From the NCBI RefSeq assembly GCF_000003815.2, contig NC_049995.1:17184376-17248375 (forward strand): DNA of 64,000 nt. The letters run 5' to 3'. The notes under the pieces are model-generated. The model was not told the origin of the DNA and did no database searches. It saw only the letters and a program-made list of their open reading frames with translations. The position numbers were made by a program, and so were the translations under genes. Within the stretch, counting starts at the first letter, position 1. Each line of letters opens with the position of its first letter. Origin of the DNA: Branchiostoma floridae (Eukaryota; Chordata; Leptocardii; Amphioxiformes; Branchiostomatidae). Shown here one piece after another: positions 33,694-45,233 of the stretch.

Positions 33694-35515
33694 TTATTTA
33701 TGTCATACCCAAATCATATATTTGGATGTGAAATGCGCCATAAGTTTGGTGCCCTCGAACAAACATTGTTACAACAGCAATGTTCCGACGTCCGAATCAG
33801 GTATTTGAATTTTCGCCCGCGCCGCTCGGTGTATGTTCGAATTATTCGATGGAAGCCTGTGTGATACAACTTCGAAGCCTGTGTGGTACGTGTTTTTATC
33901 ACACGGTCCGGAACACCTGTATCGAACGTTATCGCGGCCCAGGTATGACAAAAATAACGTTACCCTATGGCCGATGATCATAAATCAATATATCAATAAC
34001 GGCAGAGGAGCAAACTTATCAATGCGTAACGTTATAGGGTCAATCCCTTATGCCAATTATATGGTTTTTCAAATCATATAATTTGTCAAGATTTCTCTGT
34101 GTATCAAACAGCAAGTATGTTCTCGGTGTTTCCTGGCATTATTTGCTTGTTCATACTTTTACATCGTAGTGTGGTGTTTGTTTGTTTGTTTATTTTTTAT
34201 TTATCCAGGGGTACATGTGGCCTGGCTGGCGTTTTTTAAAGATCCCTGGGGGGAAACCCCGTACATACATAACAATAAACGATAACAATATAAAATCAAT
34301 TAAATAGTGACACAGCAAGAATTCGCAAATAATAACGCAATTCAACTAAGACAAAATAAGGCAAGTCAATTATACAACATTAATCCTAATATAACTCCGA
34401 AATCATAAATAAAATCAAATAGGTAATGGGAATTTGCATACCAATGTGAACACAAAAAAAAAGACATGACAGATTGCATATTAGACCATGTGTCCAGGCG
34501 ATTCCTTGGATACAGATGTTTCTAGATTCATTCGTAAAATCTTTAACAGATGATTGTATATATTATATCATATATCAAAAATAATGTTGTAGATAAAAAG
34601 ATACGTGGAATGTTGATGTTCCTTTTTTACTCTGGACATCTTACCAGCGACTTGGGGGGGGGGGGGGGGGTGACGTAACTGGAAGGTGTTTCTACATGTA
34701 CCAGAAACCAGAGGTTTTTCGTCCGAATCTTGTTATACACCTTTCTCACGCGGCGGCCATGATAGATCTAAAACGAGTTCAATGAGGCAAACAAAAGACT
34801 GTCCATCATAATAAGTAGTTCAACCAATGATAGTCTGCCAATTAGGAAAGCAACCAATAAGAGATTTGCAATTGGCTGCATGTCCGTCAAATATTTGCAT
34901 CATTATGTTTTTATTTTGCATCTCTTAAGGGACAGTGGGATCAGTCTACGCTACTATAAATTGCTACATATTTCGGTGTATAACACTTGTTATAATATCT
35001 ATTATTTGATCTTATATTGTGAAAATTTGTGTGGTCTGGGGAAAAACTAAATGGGAGCTGATTTTAGAAATAAGTTTTGTCTGTTTGCCTCATTGACCTC
35101 GTCTTCAATCTATGATGGCCGCCGCGTGAGAAATGTGTATACTACCAATCTTGTGCCCTAAATACGACTTTCCTCACTCCACCCATATTTAATGGGTACC
35201 TGACGTCTATTGGGGAGGTAAAAGGCAGTGGAAGGAGAGGGATGGGCTCAACCATCCAATATCGTGCCCTAGACAGTGGATAACAACGCACTGTCATTAT
35301 GTGATCCAAAAAGGTTATGGGGCTGCATATGCCTTTCCTTACCTTAGCTTACTGCACCTAGGTAGCCAAGTCACAAATAAGATATAATTTATCATGGAAG
35401 CCCATCTGTGTTGGTATTTATCGAAGGTACAATGCTAAACTTTCTTCCAACACAAAAGTATACATGGATCATATTTTCAACGACCTCTGCCGCCTACGTC
35501 AGTATCGATACTGAT

Positions 35516-35610
35516 GACCAATCACTTCAGGACGTAAACTCGTGAGAGTAATAGACACGTGATCTTATTTACACGTGATTTTGGCGGATACGTGACGTCA
35601 GCGATTGGTC
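35516..35610. mobile_element. CCAAT/E-box/CRE inverted-repeat element (copy 3, best preserved)
   Basis: It starts gaccaatcacttcaggacg and ends tgacgtcagcgattggtc. The ends are complementary (GACCAATC...GATTGGTC). It contains cacgtgatc twice and one full CRE. It is about 640 bases downstream of the RBR C stop, in antisense to the gene. Confidence 0.7.
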
Positions 35611-35820
35611 AAACGTGCGACGCTCACCGTGTCTATTTTGATATCATCTGACGTGATTCAATTTGCCTCTTTGTGAGCCTTTCGCAATTCATGTTTGACC
35701 AATCCCGACAGTATCTCAAAGCCTAACTTAAGACTGAACGATGGGGGTAAATTTTTGCACGCTTGAAATGATTGACACAATATAAAAATTAGACTCAGTT
35801 GAAGAATGTTCTTCATATCA

Positions 35821-35826
35821 TTTATT
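35821..35826 (-). terminator. Polyadenylation signal of RBR copy C
   Basis: AATAAA on the minus strand about 430 bases beyond the stop, in a context (tcatttattgttttttatg) related to those of copies A and B. Confidence 0.5.
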
Positions 35827-36255
35827 GTTTTTTATGCGGATAGAATGGATGAAGTTTTGCTCCAGTGAGCTAATTCTTACATATCAACAAAGACATGATT
35901 ACAAATAGTCTATTGGTTTGGCTTCTTCAGCACGCACAGCCAGGGTCTGTTTACTAACATACACAGGTTGGTACGAGTATCGTAGTCTAGCATATAGGTC
36001 CGGCTTGCGCTTCTTCACTCCTCTCTTTCAGATCACCCCTAGGCAGTTACGCCAACTCGCTGCCGATAGACGGAACTGGAGAAAGCTTGCAGTCGCCTGC
36101 TCTGTAGCCGACCGATGATGATGATGGTAACGGTGAAAATTTTGGGCTTTATCGGATTTTATCTACGTACAGTTAGATACATATATGGAGTTTCCCTTAT
36201 ACTCATGTGCCTAAAGTGAGAGAATCTATAATGTTAACCTTTTGCCATGAAGTCT

Positions 36256-39200
36256 TCAGTTTGAGTATAATTCAATTCTGCTCCCCGAGTCTACGATTAC
36301 GTCAATTTTACGTACTACGTCACCTGGAATGACGTTTTCCATACGTTCTTTTACCGCCTTTTCCTCAAGTTCAAGCTCAATAGCTTTCACAGCGTCGTAG
36401 ATGTGCTTCTGCATCTTCCACCCTTCGGACGTGCCGCGCTCAAGAATCCGTCGCCTAGGCTTGATGAGGTAGATCAACCCCTCCGCACACTTACCATACA
36501 TGTCCTGGCACCAATAGACAACATCTGCGGATGTGATGGTGGTTTTCATAGGGGTGTGCTGAACACACGGCATGCCCTTCCTATGAAACATGTCATAGAA
36601 TACCCATTAAATACAGTAGAAGCCAGTTAATTGCACAACGGATTAACGCACACTTCTGTTAACTGCACGGAATCCCAAAATCCCAAACCAGTGCAGTCCA
36701 GCTAGATAGCTGCGCATAATTGCACCATCCGGATAATTGTACGAAATTCACTGGCAAATAGGCCGTGCAATTAATCGGCTTCTACTGTATAAATAGTTTC
36801 ATCAGGTTGGTAGATCAATCGAACAAAGTCTCCTTCGTTTCACAACCTTCTTTTCATTCTGACTATCTGTCGTCTTCATTAGTACAGAAACCTACATGTA
36901 CTGATGAAGACGACGGATAGTCGCCGAAATAGCCTGACTAAAATCGCGCTCCTAGCGGCCGGCCCTACAATATTGCCGCCGCCCTCGGGGAGGGGGTCAT
37001 TAACCCCAGCCAGCGAGAGATTGTGTCAACACAGGCTAGTCGCCGAAACGTCTACGGAAGAATCAAAAGAAGGCTGTGAAACGAAGAACACTTTGTTCGA
37101 ATGTCATAGAATGGTTAGACCTTAAAACAAGTAGCGCTAACGATATGTTCAGCACAGCGTATTGACATTTTCATATACATATAGGTATTATTGTATTGTA
37201 TAGATGCAGAAGATCTTTTTGTTGTGTTAATAAACTTAAGATTAATACTTACTTATAATGGCCACCGACATTTCCAGTGAGACTCTTCTTGCAGGTGAAG
37301 CAATAGCTGGTTTTGCACACGACACACCGGATGTGGTTGTTGGTGTTTCGCTTCCGGTTCATCCGATGGCATGCTGGGCAGTCCGCGCACTCTGTTCGAT
37401 CGAAAGCGAACGGATCTATCGAAAGAATTCCCCGGATGGCACTTACAATCTGTGACATATTAAGAAAATTAATAGTGCTTTATCGACCTGATATATATGT
37501 ATGCATATATGACTCTTTGTATGTTGAGTAACCCACGGTTATTCACACCCACATATTTACACAGAAGAGTTAGCGTTTCGATGACCGTCTGTCACCTGTT
37601 CTACTTCGTACTGCAGATAGGTGTCGCTGTTACATTGTTGCAAATGCGGCCCCGAACAATATCAAAATACTATCACATTAAACTCCTTTTTTCTGAACGC
37701 GGTCATAAGTATGCCTAAGGCTATATCCCCTTTCATCACAGTCCATTACAATATCATTCTTTTTTTTTAGGTTTGGGAAACAATGTTATACACTAAAGCA
37801 ACGACACCTAGCGGCAGTGTGACGTGGACCAATCACTGATCTCTCTGAGGAAGGTGACAGGCTGCCACGGAGACGCACATTTGTGTAGATATTTGGTTAT
37901 GAATGAAAACAGAAAACTTTATTTACTATATGGTTCAAATTTCATTCAATTCGATGAAACCTTTCCATCAGCGACAAAGAGTACATTACATGAGTACAAA
38001 GCAAGTATTACGCAAAAATAAGCGTTTATGTTAAAAGCAAATACATCAAAATTGTTTAACTACCAAACCTTTCAGACAATGCAATGATACAAAAAGAAAA
38101 TCAAGTAAGAACATTTTATTCTAAATTGTAACCAAGGAAGCAAGGAATGCAGACTCACCGCTGGTTCCAGGTTCGTCATACGGCACCGGCACCCCGGGAA
38201 GGCTGACCCGCAACCGTAGCAGAAACTGTGTTTGCACCGCCCACAAAGCATGCTGTTACACCTGAGAAAGGAAAACAAGGGAAGACCTGACTTAACGTTT
38301 GCGATTCTCATGTTGTATGGGACATCTTACACAATATCTGGTATATCCCATAACTAGGGCTGGGTATCGGTACAGCGTACAGGTACAAAACCAGTTTTTC
38401 TTATTGGACCGGTCCAGAAAAACCGGACCTGAAAAAATTAGGTGGACCGGATGTTGGACCGATTAGAAAATTAACAGATTATTTTATCAGGCATTCACAC
38501 GTGGAAGGTGGAAGAAAATAACAACAGTGAAGTAGAGTAGAGTTTAGAGTAATTTCTACCAAGTTTTACAGCCAATCGTACAGGTGCAGTTAGCGTTGTA
38601 GGATTTTAAAACGCCAGTGTAAGTCTAATACTCCACCAAACAGATTTCTTTGTAGTGAAATGGACCATTCGTATGAGTCATACTAAATCAAGTCCAGGTT
38701 CAGGTCCGGACCTAGACCTGATCCTTTGGACCTGAACCGGAACTTACTGAATTTACAGTACCGGTACCCACCCCTACCCATAATTATTTCGAGTAGGCTA
38801 CCCCGATGAAATTCGCTCTTTCTTTCAAAGACGTAGGCGTGCTGTCTCAACAAAATAGCCAGCTATGCGACACTCTAATGTTAAGTTTATCCTTCGTTCT
38901 GCTTTGATGTGTAGTCTTGCCTTTTGTATTGTTAACCTTGGTTTAACAAGGTCACACATAAGGGGGAATAAAATTGACCTTGACCTTCGTACCAAATATC
39001 AATACAATCCATTCAGGTATGCTGGAGTCCATCCAAAAACACACATGTATACATTCATACAAACGCGATCGAAAACATAACATTCTAGCGAAGGTACGGT
39101 ATCTTCATTGTCCTCACAAATCTATTATATATGTTTTGTACGTGCATTTCAATGTACACTTTCATGCATACTAATGGCGATCTTACCCGGTAGTTCTATA

Positions 39201-40149
39201 TATCGGCACATGGCATTTCGGGCAGGGTGTCGTCGTGTCCATAATGAGCTTGTTGGAGAGAGCGTCGTACTTCTTTCTTCCTTTCAATCTCTCTTCCCAT
39301 CCCTCCATCCCGTCAGATCCGGGCTCGCCGGAAACTGTGATCCGGGCACTCGTTCTTTTGTTCTTCCAGACGCGGTGAGAGCATTGTCCTAACTGAGGGC
39401 GGAAACATATCATACAAAATTACTTCCAACTTCCATTCCTGTTTAAAGTGTTCATTGATTGATTGATTGATTGAGTTATTGTTTGAGTGAGTTTTGAGTG
39501 AGAGAATGTGGGTGAGTGCGTTTGCGCGCGTGTGTGTGTATGTGCATTTGTGTTCGTGTGTGTGTGTGCTTGACTGTATGTGTGTGAGTGCATATGCGTA
39601 TGTGCTTCTGTGCTTGTATGTATTCTAAACTTTGTCAGTGCGTGAGTGAGTTTGTGTTAAATTGCATCCATCCTTATTTTCTCGAAATGTCATATCAAGA
39701 AAAGTCGTAATGATTCGTTCTCCTACCCTTCCGTGCCACCAGTCCCGACACCTGGTGCAGAACGCATGCGCACACGTCTCACAGTCGGCCCGCCGGCGCC
39801 CCGCGGAGTACACTTCCGAACTCACGCGAGAAATCCCGCGACAATGCGGGCACCAGTCCACCTCCCGTTCCTCCGCCAGAACTCGCCGCTCGGTCTCCTG
39901 CTCCTGTTTTAATTAAACAACAGATAATATTGTGATTATTCAAAATCGACTTTTGAGATGTGCAATGATTTCGAAATCCCGGTCACAGTCGGAAAAGGGG
40001 CTGAAAAAAAAATAAAGCCAAATAAAATATATCCATTGCTGGAAGTGAAAATACATAGAAAGAAAAATATCATTTAAATTTGGGGCAAGTGAACAGTTGG
40101 TTCGGGCAAGTAATTACCTCAATGAAAAATAGAGGTATAGTTTTGAGTG

Positions 40150-40180
<31 letters not shown>

Positions 40181-42205
40181 GTTTAGGGTTTTTGTGGACA
40201 TCATAACTTCAGAACCTCTTGATGGACTACGATGATATTTGTTATGTGGGTAGGGGTTGGGAAGACGAAGGTCAAGGTCAATTTTGGGCCCCCTGGTGTG
40301 TGACCTTGGTACTGCAGCAGAACTTCGATTTTTTTTGTAATGTTTTACGAGCTGTTTTGTTCGAAAGTTTGGGCGCGACCCCTTCGTGGCCTAGTAGCAC
40401 ACCCTGTGGCTTTCATGCTATTTTGGGGCACGGCTGGTCGCCATATTTTTTTTTTTTAAACTAGAAGTAAAAATCGACCCGGGACCCAGTGACATGATAT
40501 TGTCACTGTTACCCTGCCTGGGGATCGGCGGATAGTTCCCAGGGACGGTGTTGATAAGGGATATAGAAATATAGTCTAGTGGTTAGGATTTGTCGCTCTC
40601 ACCGCCAAGGCCCGGGTTCGATTCCCGGTGTGGGAACCAAATTGAATGTAGAAATATAGAGGGGCGAGTAAGAACAGAAAGAAACAAACATGCCTACACC
40701 CGGGATCGAACCCGGGCGGCGGATCACAAATCACGACCGCTATCGCTGACGCCACAAAAGCACTAGTGCCCTTGGGCAAGGACGATAGGCAGTACTTGAA
40801 CACCACTGTTACACAGGGGACGATGTTTTGAACTGTCGTTTTCGGATGCTAAATGTGAAAGATTGTTGATGTCACGGTGGCCAGGTAGTGAGTCAAGTAG
40901 AATCAGGACAGAGGCATGATGTTGTGGATATAATAGACTTTATTCAGGGCTCAAGTGGCCACGTCCTTCCCTATTGCTGTCCCTAGGTCGAATTCCCCCC
41001 TTCCTATTTAAGTAATCCCTTCCCCAACCCCTCTGCATGTGCTCCCAATTGCCCCGGTGACACTCTCCACTCCAGGGGTTATTATGTCACGCTCTCGCCT
41101 GTGACATTAACCCAACAGCACATGACGAGAAGAGATAGATAGTGTATTGTACAAACCAGGCAATGACTTGCAGAGACGACAAATGAATAAGCCGTACTTA
41201 CTTTTGCCTTTTTCTGTTGTCTGATGAGCGTTTTCTCGTCAAGCACATTCCAGAGAAGATCAGAAGGTATAGTGACGTCGCATCCGCTTCCGGCGCACCT
41301 GCAATCAAAGCCAGTTTTTTTAGATCTATGTGAAGAAGTTTTAGGTCCTTCTTCTTGGTCAAGGGGGACAGATTTTTTCAGTCAGAAGGAAGTTTAAGAA
41401 GAAATATAATTTTGTTTCTCTTCCACCTTTACTTGGCCAAGCCTTACAAATTTAATTGCTCTATTTATCATTACTCAAACACATTCATATATGTTGTGTT
41501 AAATAAACAGCCCCCCCCCCCCCCCCCAGCTCTGTCCTACCACTTGCTACATAACGTAATCGAACTTGAACAGTAACTATGGTTACGTCTTTCTGGTCCA
41601 GGTCAATGACCTTATACTTGTTTAGAACGGAAGACGTAAAAGAGAAAAAAAGCGAAACCAAGAGGTAAACATAACTCATCGACACTTCTATGCCTACCTG
41701 ATGATCCACGTCCCCTGTTCCATGGCGTAATGACAGTGACGCATGAGGCAGTCTTCACAGAACAAGTGACCACACTCCTCTATCACGTGACTTAATCTGG
41801 GCCTGTCTTCGAAACAGATGCTACATATCGGGACCTAAAGTTAAGATAGAAAAAAAACGGGTCGGTAATTTACGTGTACACACACACGCGCGCACACACA
41901 CACTCACATACACACACAAACACACACATACAGACACACACAAACAAACACACTCAAACATACAGACACAGCCACACACACACACACATAAGCAGACAAA
42001 CGATACCAAAAGCATAATCTTATAGTCGACGGTAATGATTATAACTTACATCTGTCTGATCGACCTCTTCTTGCTTAGAAACGCCACCGTTTTGGTTCGA
42101 TTCTTGATTCTCGGCATCACCCAATGGCAGTGGTACGTACTTCCCGACGTTTAACGACTCTTCTACAAGAGGAAGGCTTTCGTTCGCTATTCCTCCTTCC
42201 GCCAT
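36256..42205 (-). CDS. RBR E3 ubiquitin ligase copy C, complete, 8 exons, 465 aa
   Basis: Exons: 42205-42050, 41834-41698, 41298-41202, 39903-39727, 39392-39187, 38261-38159, 37449-37253, 36580-36256. They total 1,398 nt in consistent phases, starting MAEGGIANES. Domain order is as in copy B: RING1 (CSIC, CGHLFCEDC), IBR (WCPHC, ADCETCAHAFCTRC), RING2 (PCPKC, TGCNSMLCGRC, SFCYGC) and a second RING2-like module (CPAC, NNHIRCVVC). Here Asn replaces the first Asp of the DNH motif region (NTNNH against NTDNH), so the catalytic Cys is again absent there. Exon 6 is two codons shorter and exon 8 four codons shorter than in B. Divergence from B is clearly greater than between A and B. Introns hold a hAT-like MITE and a solo LTR. 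Confidence 0.9.
36610..36790. repeat. Short repeat with inverted ends in RBR C intron 7
   Basis: The left end tacagtagaagccagttaat and the right end ttaatcggcttctactgta are inverted repeats around a core rich in gcacaacg and taattgca. It is a likely small MITE, one copy in the window. Confidence 0.6.
38355..38776. mobile_element. hAT-like MITE, second copy of the 10147-10573 family
   Basis: About 422 bp, same ends (tagggctgggtatcggtac; gtaccggtaccca..ccccta) and interior as the CEMIP copy. The flanks cccataac / cccataat are an 8-bp target duplication with one mismatch. It lies in the exon 5-6 intron of RBR C. Confidence 0.88.
38950..39110 (-). repeat. Dispersed repeat family D, partial copy
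   Basis: Contains attgaccttgaccttcgt, ccaaatatcaata-aatccat and a run toward acacaca, as at 48040-48240 and, in the other orientation, at 40130-40460 and 58270-58600. Confidence 0.6.
40130..40460 (+). repeat. Dispersed repeat family D, copy in RBR C intron 3
   Basis: It begins with a (GTCT)n run (40146-40180), then cttgatggactacgatgata, ggtaggggttgggaa, acgaaggtcaaggtcaattt, gggccccct and ggtactgcagcagaacttcg. The same order is seen at 58285-58470. No protein is encoded. Confidence 0.7.
40572..40800. mobile_element. tRNA-Glu-like SINE pieces in opposite orientations
   Basis: 40575-40640 reads like the A box, anticodon arm (with CTC) and T arm of tRNA-Glu (tagtctagtggttaggat, gggttcgattcccggtgtg). 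It lacks the matching 5' acceptor strand, so it is not a working tRNA. 40690-40790 is a second tRNA-like head on the minus strand with B box gggttcgatccc. A related minus-strand piece is at 61495-61580. Confidence 0.65.
40870..41106 (-). mobile_element. Solo LTR (237 bp), likely Ty3/Gypsy- or BEL-type
   Basis: Read on the minus strand it begins TGTCACAGG and ends CCGTGACA, the TG...CA ends of an LTR. In the expected order it has a TATA-like actttaaatagg-type motif (acttaaatagga), then a polyadenylation signal (ctgaataaagtc) about 60 bases before the end. No internal retroelement sequence adjoins it. The flanks (gttga / ttaac) do not form a clear target duplication, so an old or rearranged insertion is likely. 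Confidence 0.75.
41876..41992. repeat. (CA)n microsatellite
   Basis: CACA repeats with TACA and CAAA interruptions, in the exon 1-2 intron of RBR C. Confidence 0.95.
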
Positions 42206-42359
42206 TAGTTCAACGGGTTTCAGTACTTCTCTTACACAGATTATAACAAAGAAGAAATTTCTGGCAGAACGGCACAAGCCCCAAAAGCCGTGTAATGTGC
42301 AAAAGAGTCTACCTGCCGACCTATATATGGGTTTGTGTTACCGGCGATTGTGCAATACC

Positions 42360-42414
42360 TGACGTCACGCCCACGAGCGCTGATTGGTCGCTATTCTAGG
42401 CGGCCGTGACGTCA
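42360..42414 (-). promoter_or_regulatory. Promoter of RBR copy C: two CREs around an inverted CCAAT box
   Basis: TGACGTCA at 42360-42367 and 42407-42414, with ATTGG at 42383-42387. Spacing is the same as in copy B, and the surrounding ~60 bases differ at only one or two positions. Coding exons differ far more, so the block is under constraint or was homogenised. Confidence 0.75.
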
Positions 42415-45233
42415 TGAGCAGACGACAGGTAGACAGAAAAACAGCAAGGGTGCTCGCGTACATGTACAGTGAGATTAGATCGATTCTGGCGACATTTCTT
42501 CCTGACAACGTTTCGGTAACAGGAATTTGCGACATATGATACGTTAACTAGGCACAACGTATTGACCGTTAGCTGTCGGTAACATAACATTAGCCACAAA
42601 CGTAGGCAAAGTATAAAACGCAAACCCGGAAGTCGAGACTTAAAACGTACGCGTTATAAACCATACACCATGTAAAAGACTATAACCGCCAGCTTTTATA
42701 GGTATATTAGACACATATTTTTGGAATGGGCAGGTGGTTTAATTAGTAGGGTTTATTAATTTTGTGTTATGAACTATTTGTGGCTATTTTGTTTGGATTT
42801 TGTGGTGTCTTGGGATATAACGTTATGGGCAACCCTCTTGACCTTACGTAACCCCACCGTGAGGATTTGGTTTAAGCCTGTTGTTTGTTTATTTTGTATT
42901 GTATTCCCAGTAAACCGCATTAAAACAACAAAAGAAAAACGAAACACAACTCTCACTAAGCATGTTGCGAACAAAGTCTCTACAAAGGTTCGCAACATGC
43001 TTAGTATGCGGTATCTGTTTGAAAAGTTGTAAAATATTATATATGTACATACTATATTAGATGAAAGTGACAGATGACAACGCTCTTTGTGGAAATACAG
43101 GATGTTTATTCATGTTTGTCTTTGTTCAAAGTTGATGTGCTTTTATTTTCCATGTATACATGGCAGACAGGTCAAAACCAGTACGTAAGTATACACAACG
43201 TGACATTGATAAAGCTCAGTACAATCCAATTTACAAACTACAATTCTGTTGGATGGTTCCCAAATGTTCTGTTTTTGTTTATTTGAAAAACCCAATCAAA
43301 ATAAAACTACAATTCTGTGCATGGAGTACTACTGAAGGTTTTGTTCGTTATCGATATTTTCTGCGCACTAGATATTCTACAAAGTACGTTGTACATGACA
43401 TCGCTACACTCGTATATAAGTAATGGATTTTGTTATTACAATAGAACAGAACATTGCTTAACTGTCAAATATGAATGTGACAAGTTTACTTTGTACACCT
43501 TTCTTTTTCATATTCGACGATTTTATAGAAATGACGTATACTAAAACCATCCAGTGGCTTTTCGCATTGAAAAGCAAATATAAAAAAAAAAAAAAAATTA
43601 CCATCAAGCCATAACTTTCTACAAGAAACTTTTTTTTTTAATTATGTATTTTTGCTTTTACGGAAGATCGAAAAATGAAGTAATGGTGTAAGAAAAGTCC
43701 TTGTTATTTCAGTGGCCCCCTGGAACAACAAGAACTTTTCAAAGTGCCCCAACTCCTCTCAGAACAATGCTGGCCCCGCATTGTCGTCAAGAAGTTGGGA
43801 CCGATTTAAAATAAGAAATACATTTTTTTCTGGTATTGATAATAATGAGTGTATGATTTTGAATGGCTTGGATGTGATAAGAATTGCACCATTATATAAA
43901 CATTTATGGAAATGTATATAGTGGATAAATCATAAAGCTACAGATATCGCAACAAAATATACGTCAAAGTAAAATGTACAAAACATGCTTCATGCAATGT
44001 GTACATAATATACATACATAAGTGTACTTATGCAGCTATACAGGCATTCTCTGCGATATTACCGTGATACCACTACCATATGTAATTCGTAAACCCACAA
44101 TTAATCGCCAAAAACCTACATACATCAGAGCAAAATGTGCAAAACATAATATACGTACATGCTATGTGTATATACTTGCCTGTACTTATGCAGCTATGCG
44201 GACATTCTCTGTGATATCACCGTGATACCACTACCATATGTAACAGTACGTACACACACAATCTTATAAATGCGTGCGCTGTGCACAAATTTTACAGATG
44301 TTGAAATACTGTTGAGAAGCAATATGCTATGTGTACATAATATACATAAGTGTAATTATGCACCTATACAGGAATTCTCTGTGATATTACTGTGATATCA
44401 CTACAATACGTAATACGCAATCTTATAACAGTCTTATGCCGTCCACAAATTTTACAGAACTGATGTTGCAATATGGTTGAGAAGCCATGCTATTTGTGTA
44501 TACTTTAAAAGTGTGCATATGCAGTTATACATGCATTCTTGGTGATAATAAAATAAGTAATACGTACACCCACAATCTTATTACTGTCATACACAAATTT
44601 TACAGATGTTGAGATATTGTCGAGAAACATCATATTTAGAGGAAATATTTTCAAACCACTGGTAGTACATTAAGTTAGAAAATTACCAATCACAATAACA
44701 TCATAATCACTATCTGCTGTTTTTACAAGAAACATACAATATGCCATAATATGCATAATATACAAGGTTCACCTTTTTTTGTTACTGTAAATCCATTCAT
44801 TTCTTGGAGGTCTTAATTTCACAGTAGAAACGGAAACGACGCATGTATTTGTATTATTGTAAATTCAATTGCTTTTGCATGGTATTAATTTTGCAGGAGG
44901 ACAGAAGAGGATTTTGTGTTCACAGCTGGAACAATGTTGTAGTGCAGTAGCAACGTAAAAGCAACAAGTATTAGAATTTCGAATAAAAAAGCAATGTATT
45001 CCGAAGTATGAAGCTGTCCGGTCTGGCATCAATTCAGCCGACCGGCTACAACTGTTAGACATCTTGTACTATATGTTTTCCGAATAAACCATTCTTACTT
45101 CAGTTAATGATAGAACATATGAAAGAAGCAGTGACATGAGATGCAATTATTTTACACAGGAACAGACCAACTTGATACAGGGACGAACGTGCATACATGG
45201 TAGGACGTCTGGCGTATTGACTTGGGACTGCAG
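42415..45233. other. Intergenic region upstream of RBR C
   Basis: AT-rich sequence without a supported gene. An inverted repeat at about 42955-43005 (actaagcatgttgcgaac against gttcgcaacatgcttagt) is the clearest structure. The 43160-43420 frame has no recognisable product. A minisatellite occupies 43985-44650. Confidence 0.6.
43985..44650. repeat. Degenerate ~165-bp minisatellite, four copies
   Basis: Units start near 43990, 44150, 44325 and 44495. Each holds a gtgtacataatataca-like segment, tgcagctatacaggcattct, ctgtgatattaccgtgatacc and cacaatcttataa. Later copies are progressively degraded. Confidence 0.75.

Larger units (their letters stand above)
25790..34000. repeat. Segmental duplication unit B (complete RBR gene and flanks)
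   Basis: Unit B contains a complete 8-exon RBR gene and its promoter and is paralogous to unit C (about 34030-42650). Its 3' half also matches unit A. Inside B are the LINE insertion, the fold-back element at 29095-29393, a hAT-like MITE and a (GTGA)n tract. Confidence 0.8.
33366..36255. other. Intergenic region between RBR B promoter and RBR C 3' end
   Basis: No gene was found. It holds the fold-back element at 33599, a run of about 18 G at 34655, a decayed copy of the unit A/B 3' flank (gatacgtgg near 34600), the SINE tail near 35140-35300, the CRE/CCAAT element at 35516-35610 and the RBR C polyadenylation signal (35821-35826). A frame at 35918-36118 has no recognisable product. Confidence 0.6.
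34030..42650. repeat. Segmental duplication unit C (second complete RBR gene and flanks)
   Basis: Gene, 3' flank and promoter all align with unit B in the same order and orientation, so this is a head-to-tail tandem duplication of about 8.5 kb. Introns have diverged more than between A and B. Confidence 0.8.

Noticed and set aside
35918-36118. 66-codon plus-strand frame near the RBR C 3' end
   Set aside because: Short, no homology that I recognise, and a few bases resemble a retroelement tail (QLAADRRNWRKLA); too little for a call.
40572-40640. A functional tRNA-Glu gene
   Set aside because: The 5' acceptor strand does not pair with the 3' end and the anticodon stem is imperfect; it looks like a SINE head or tRNA relic.
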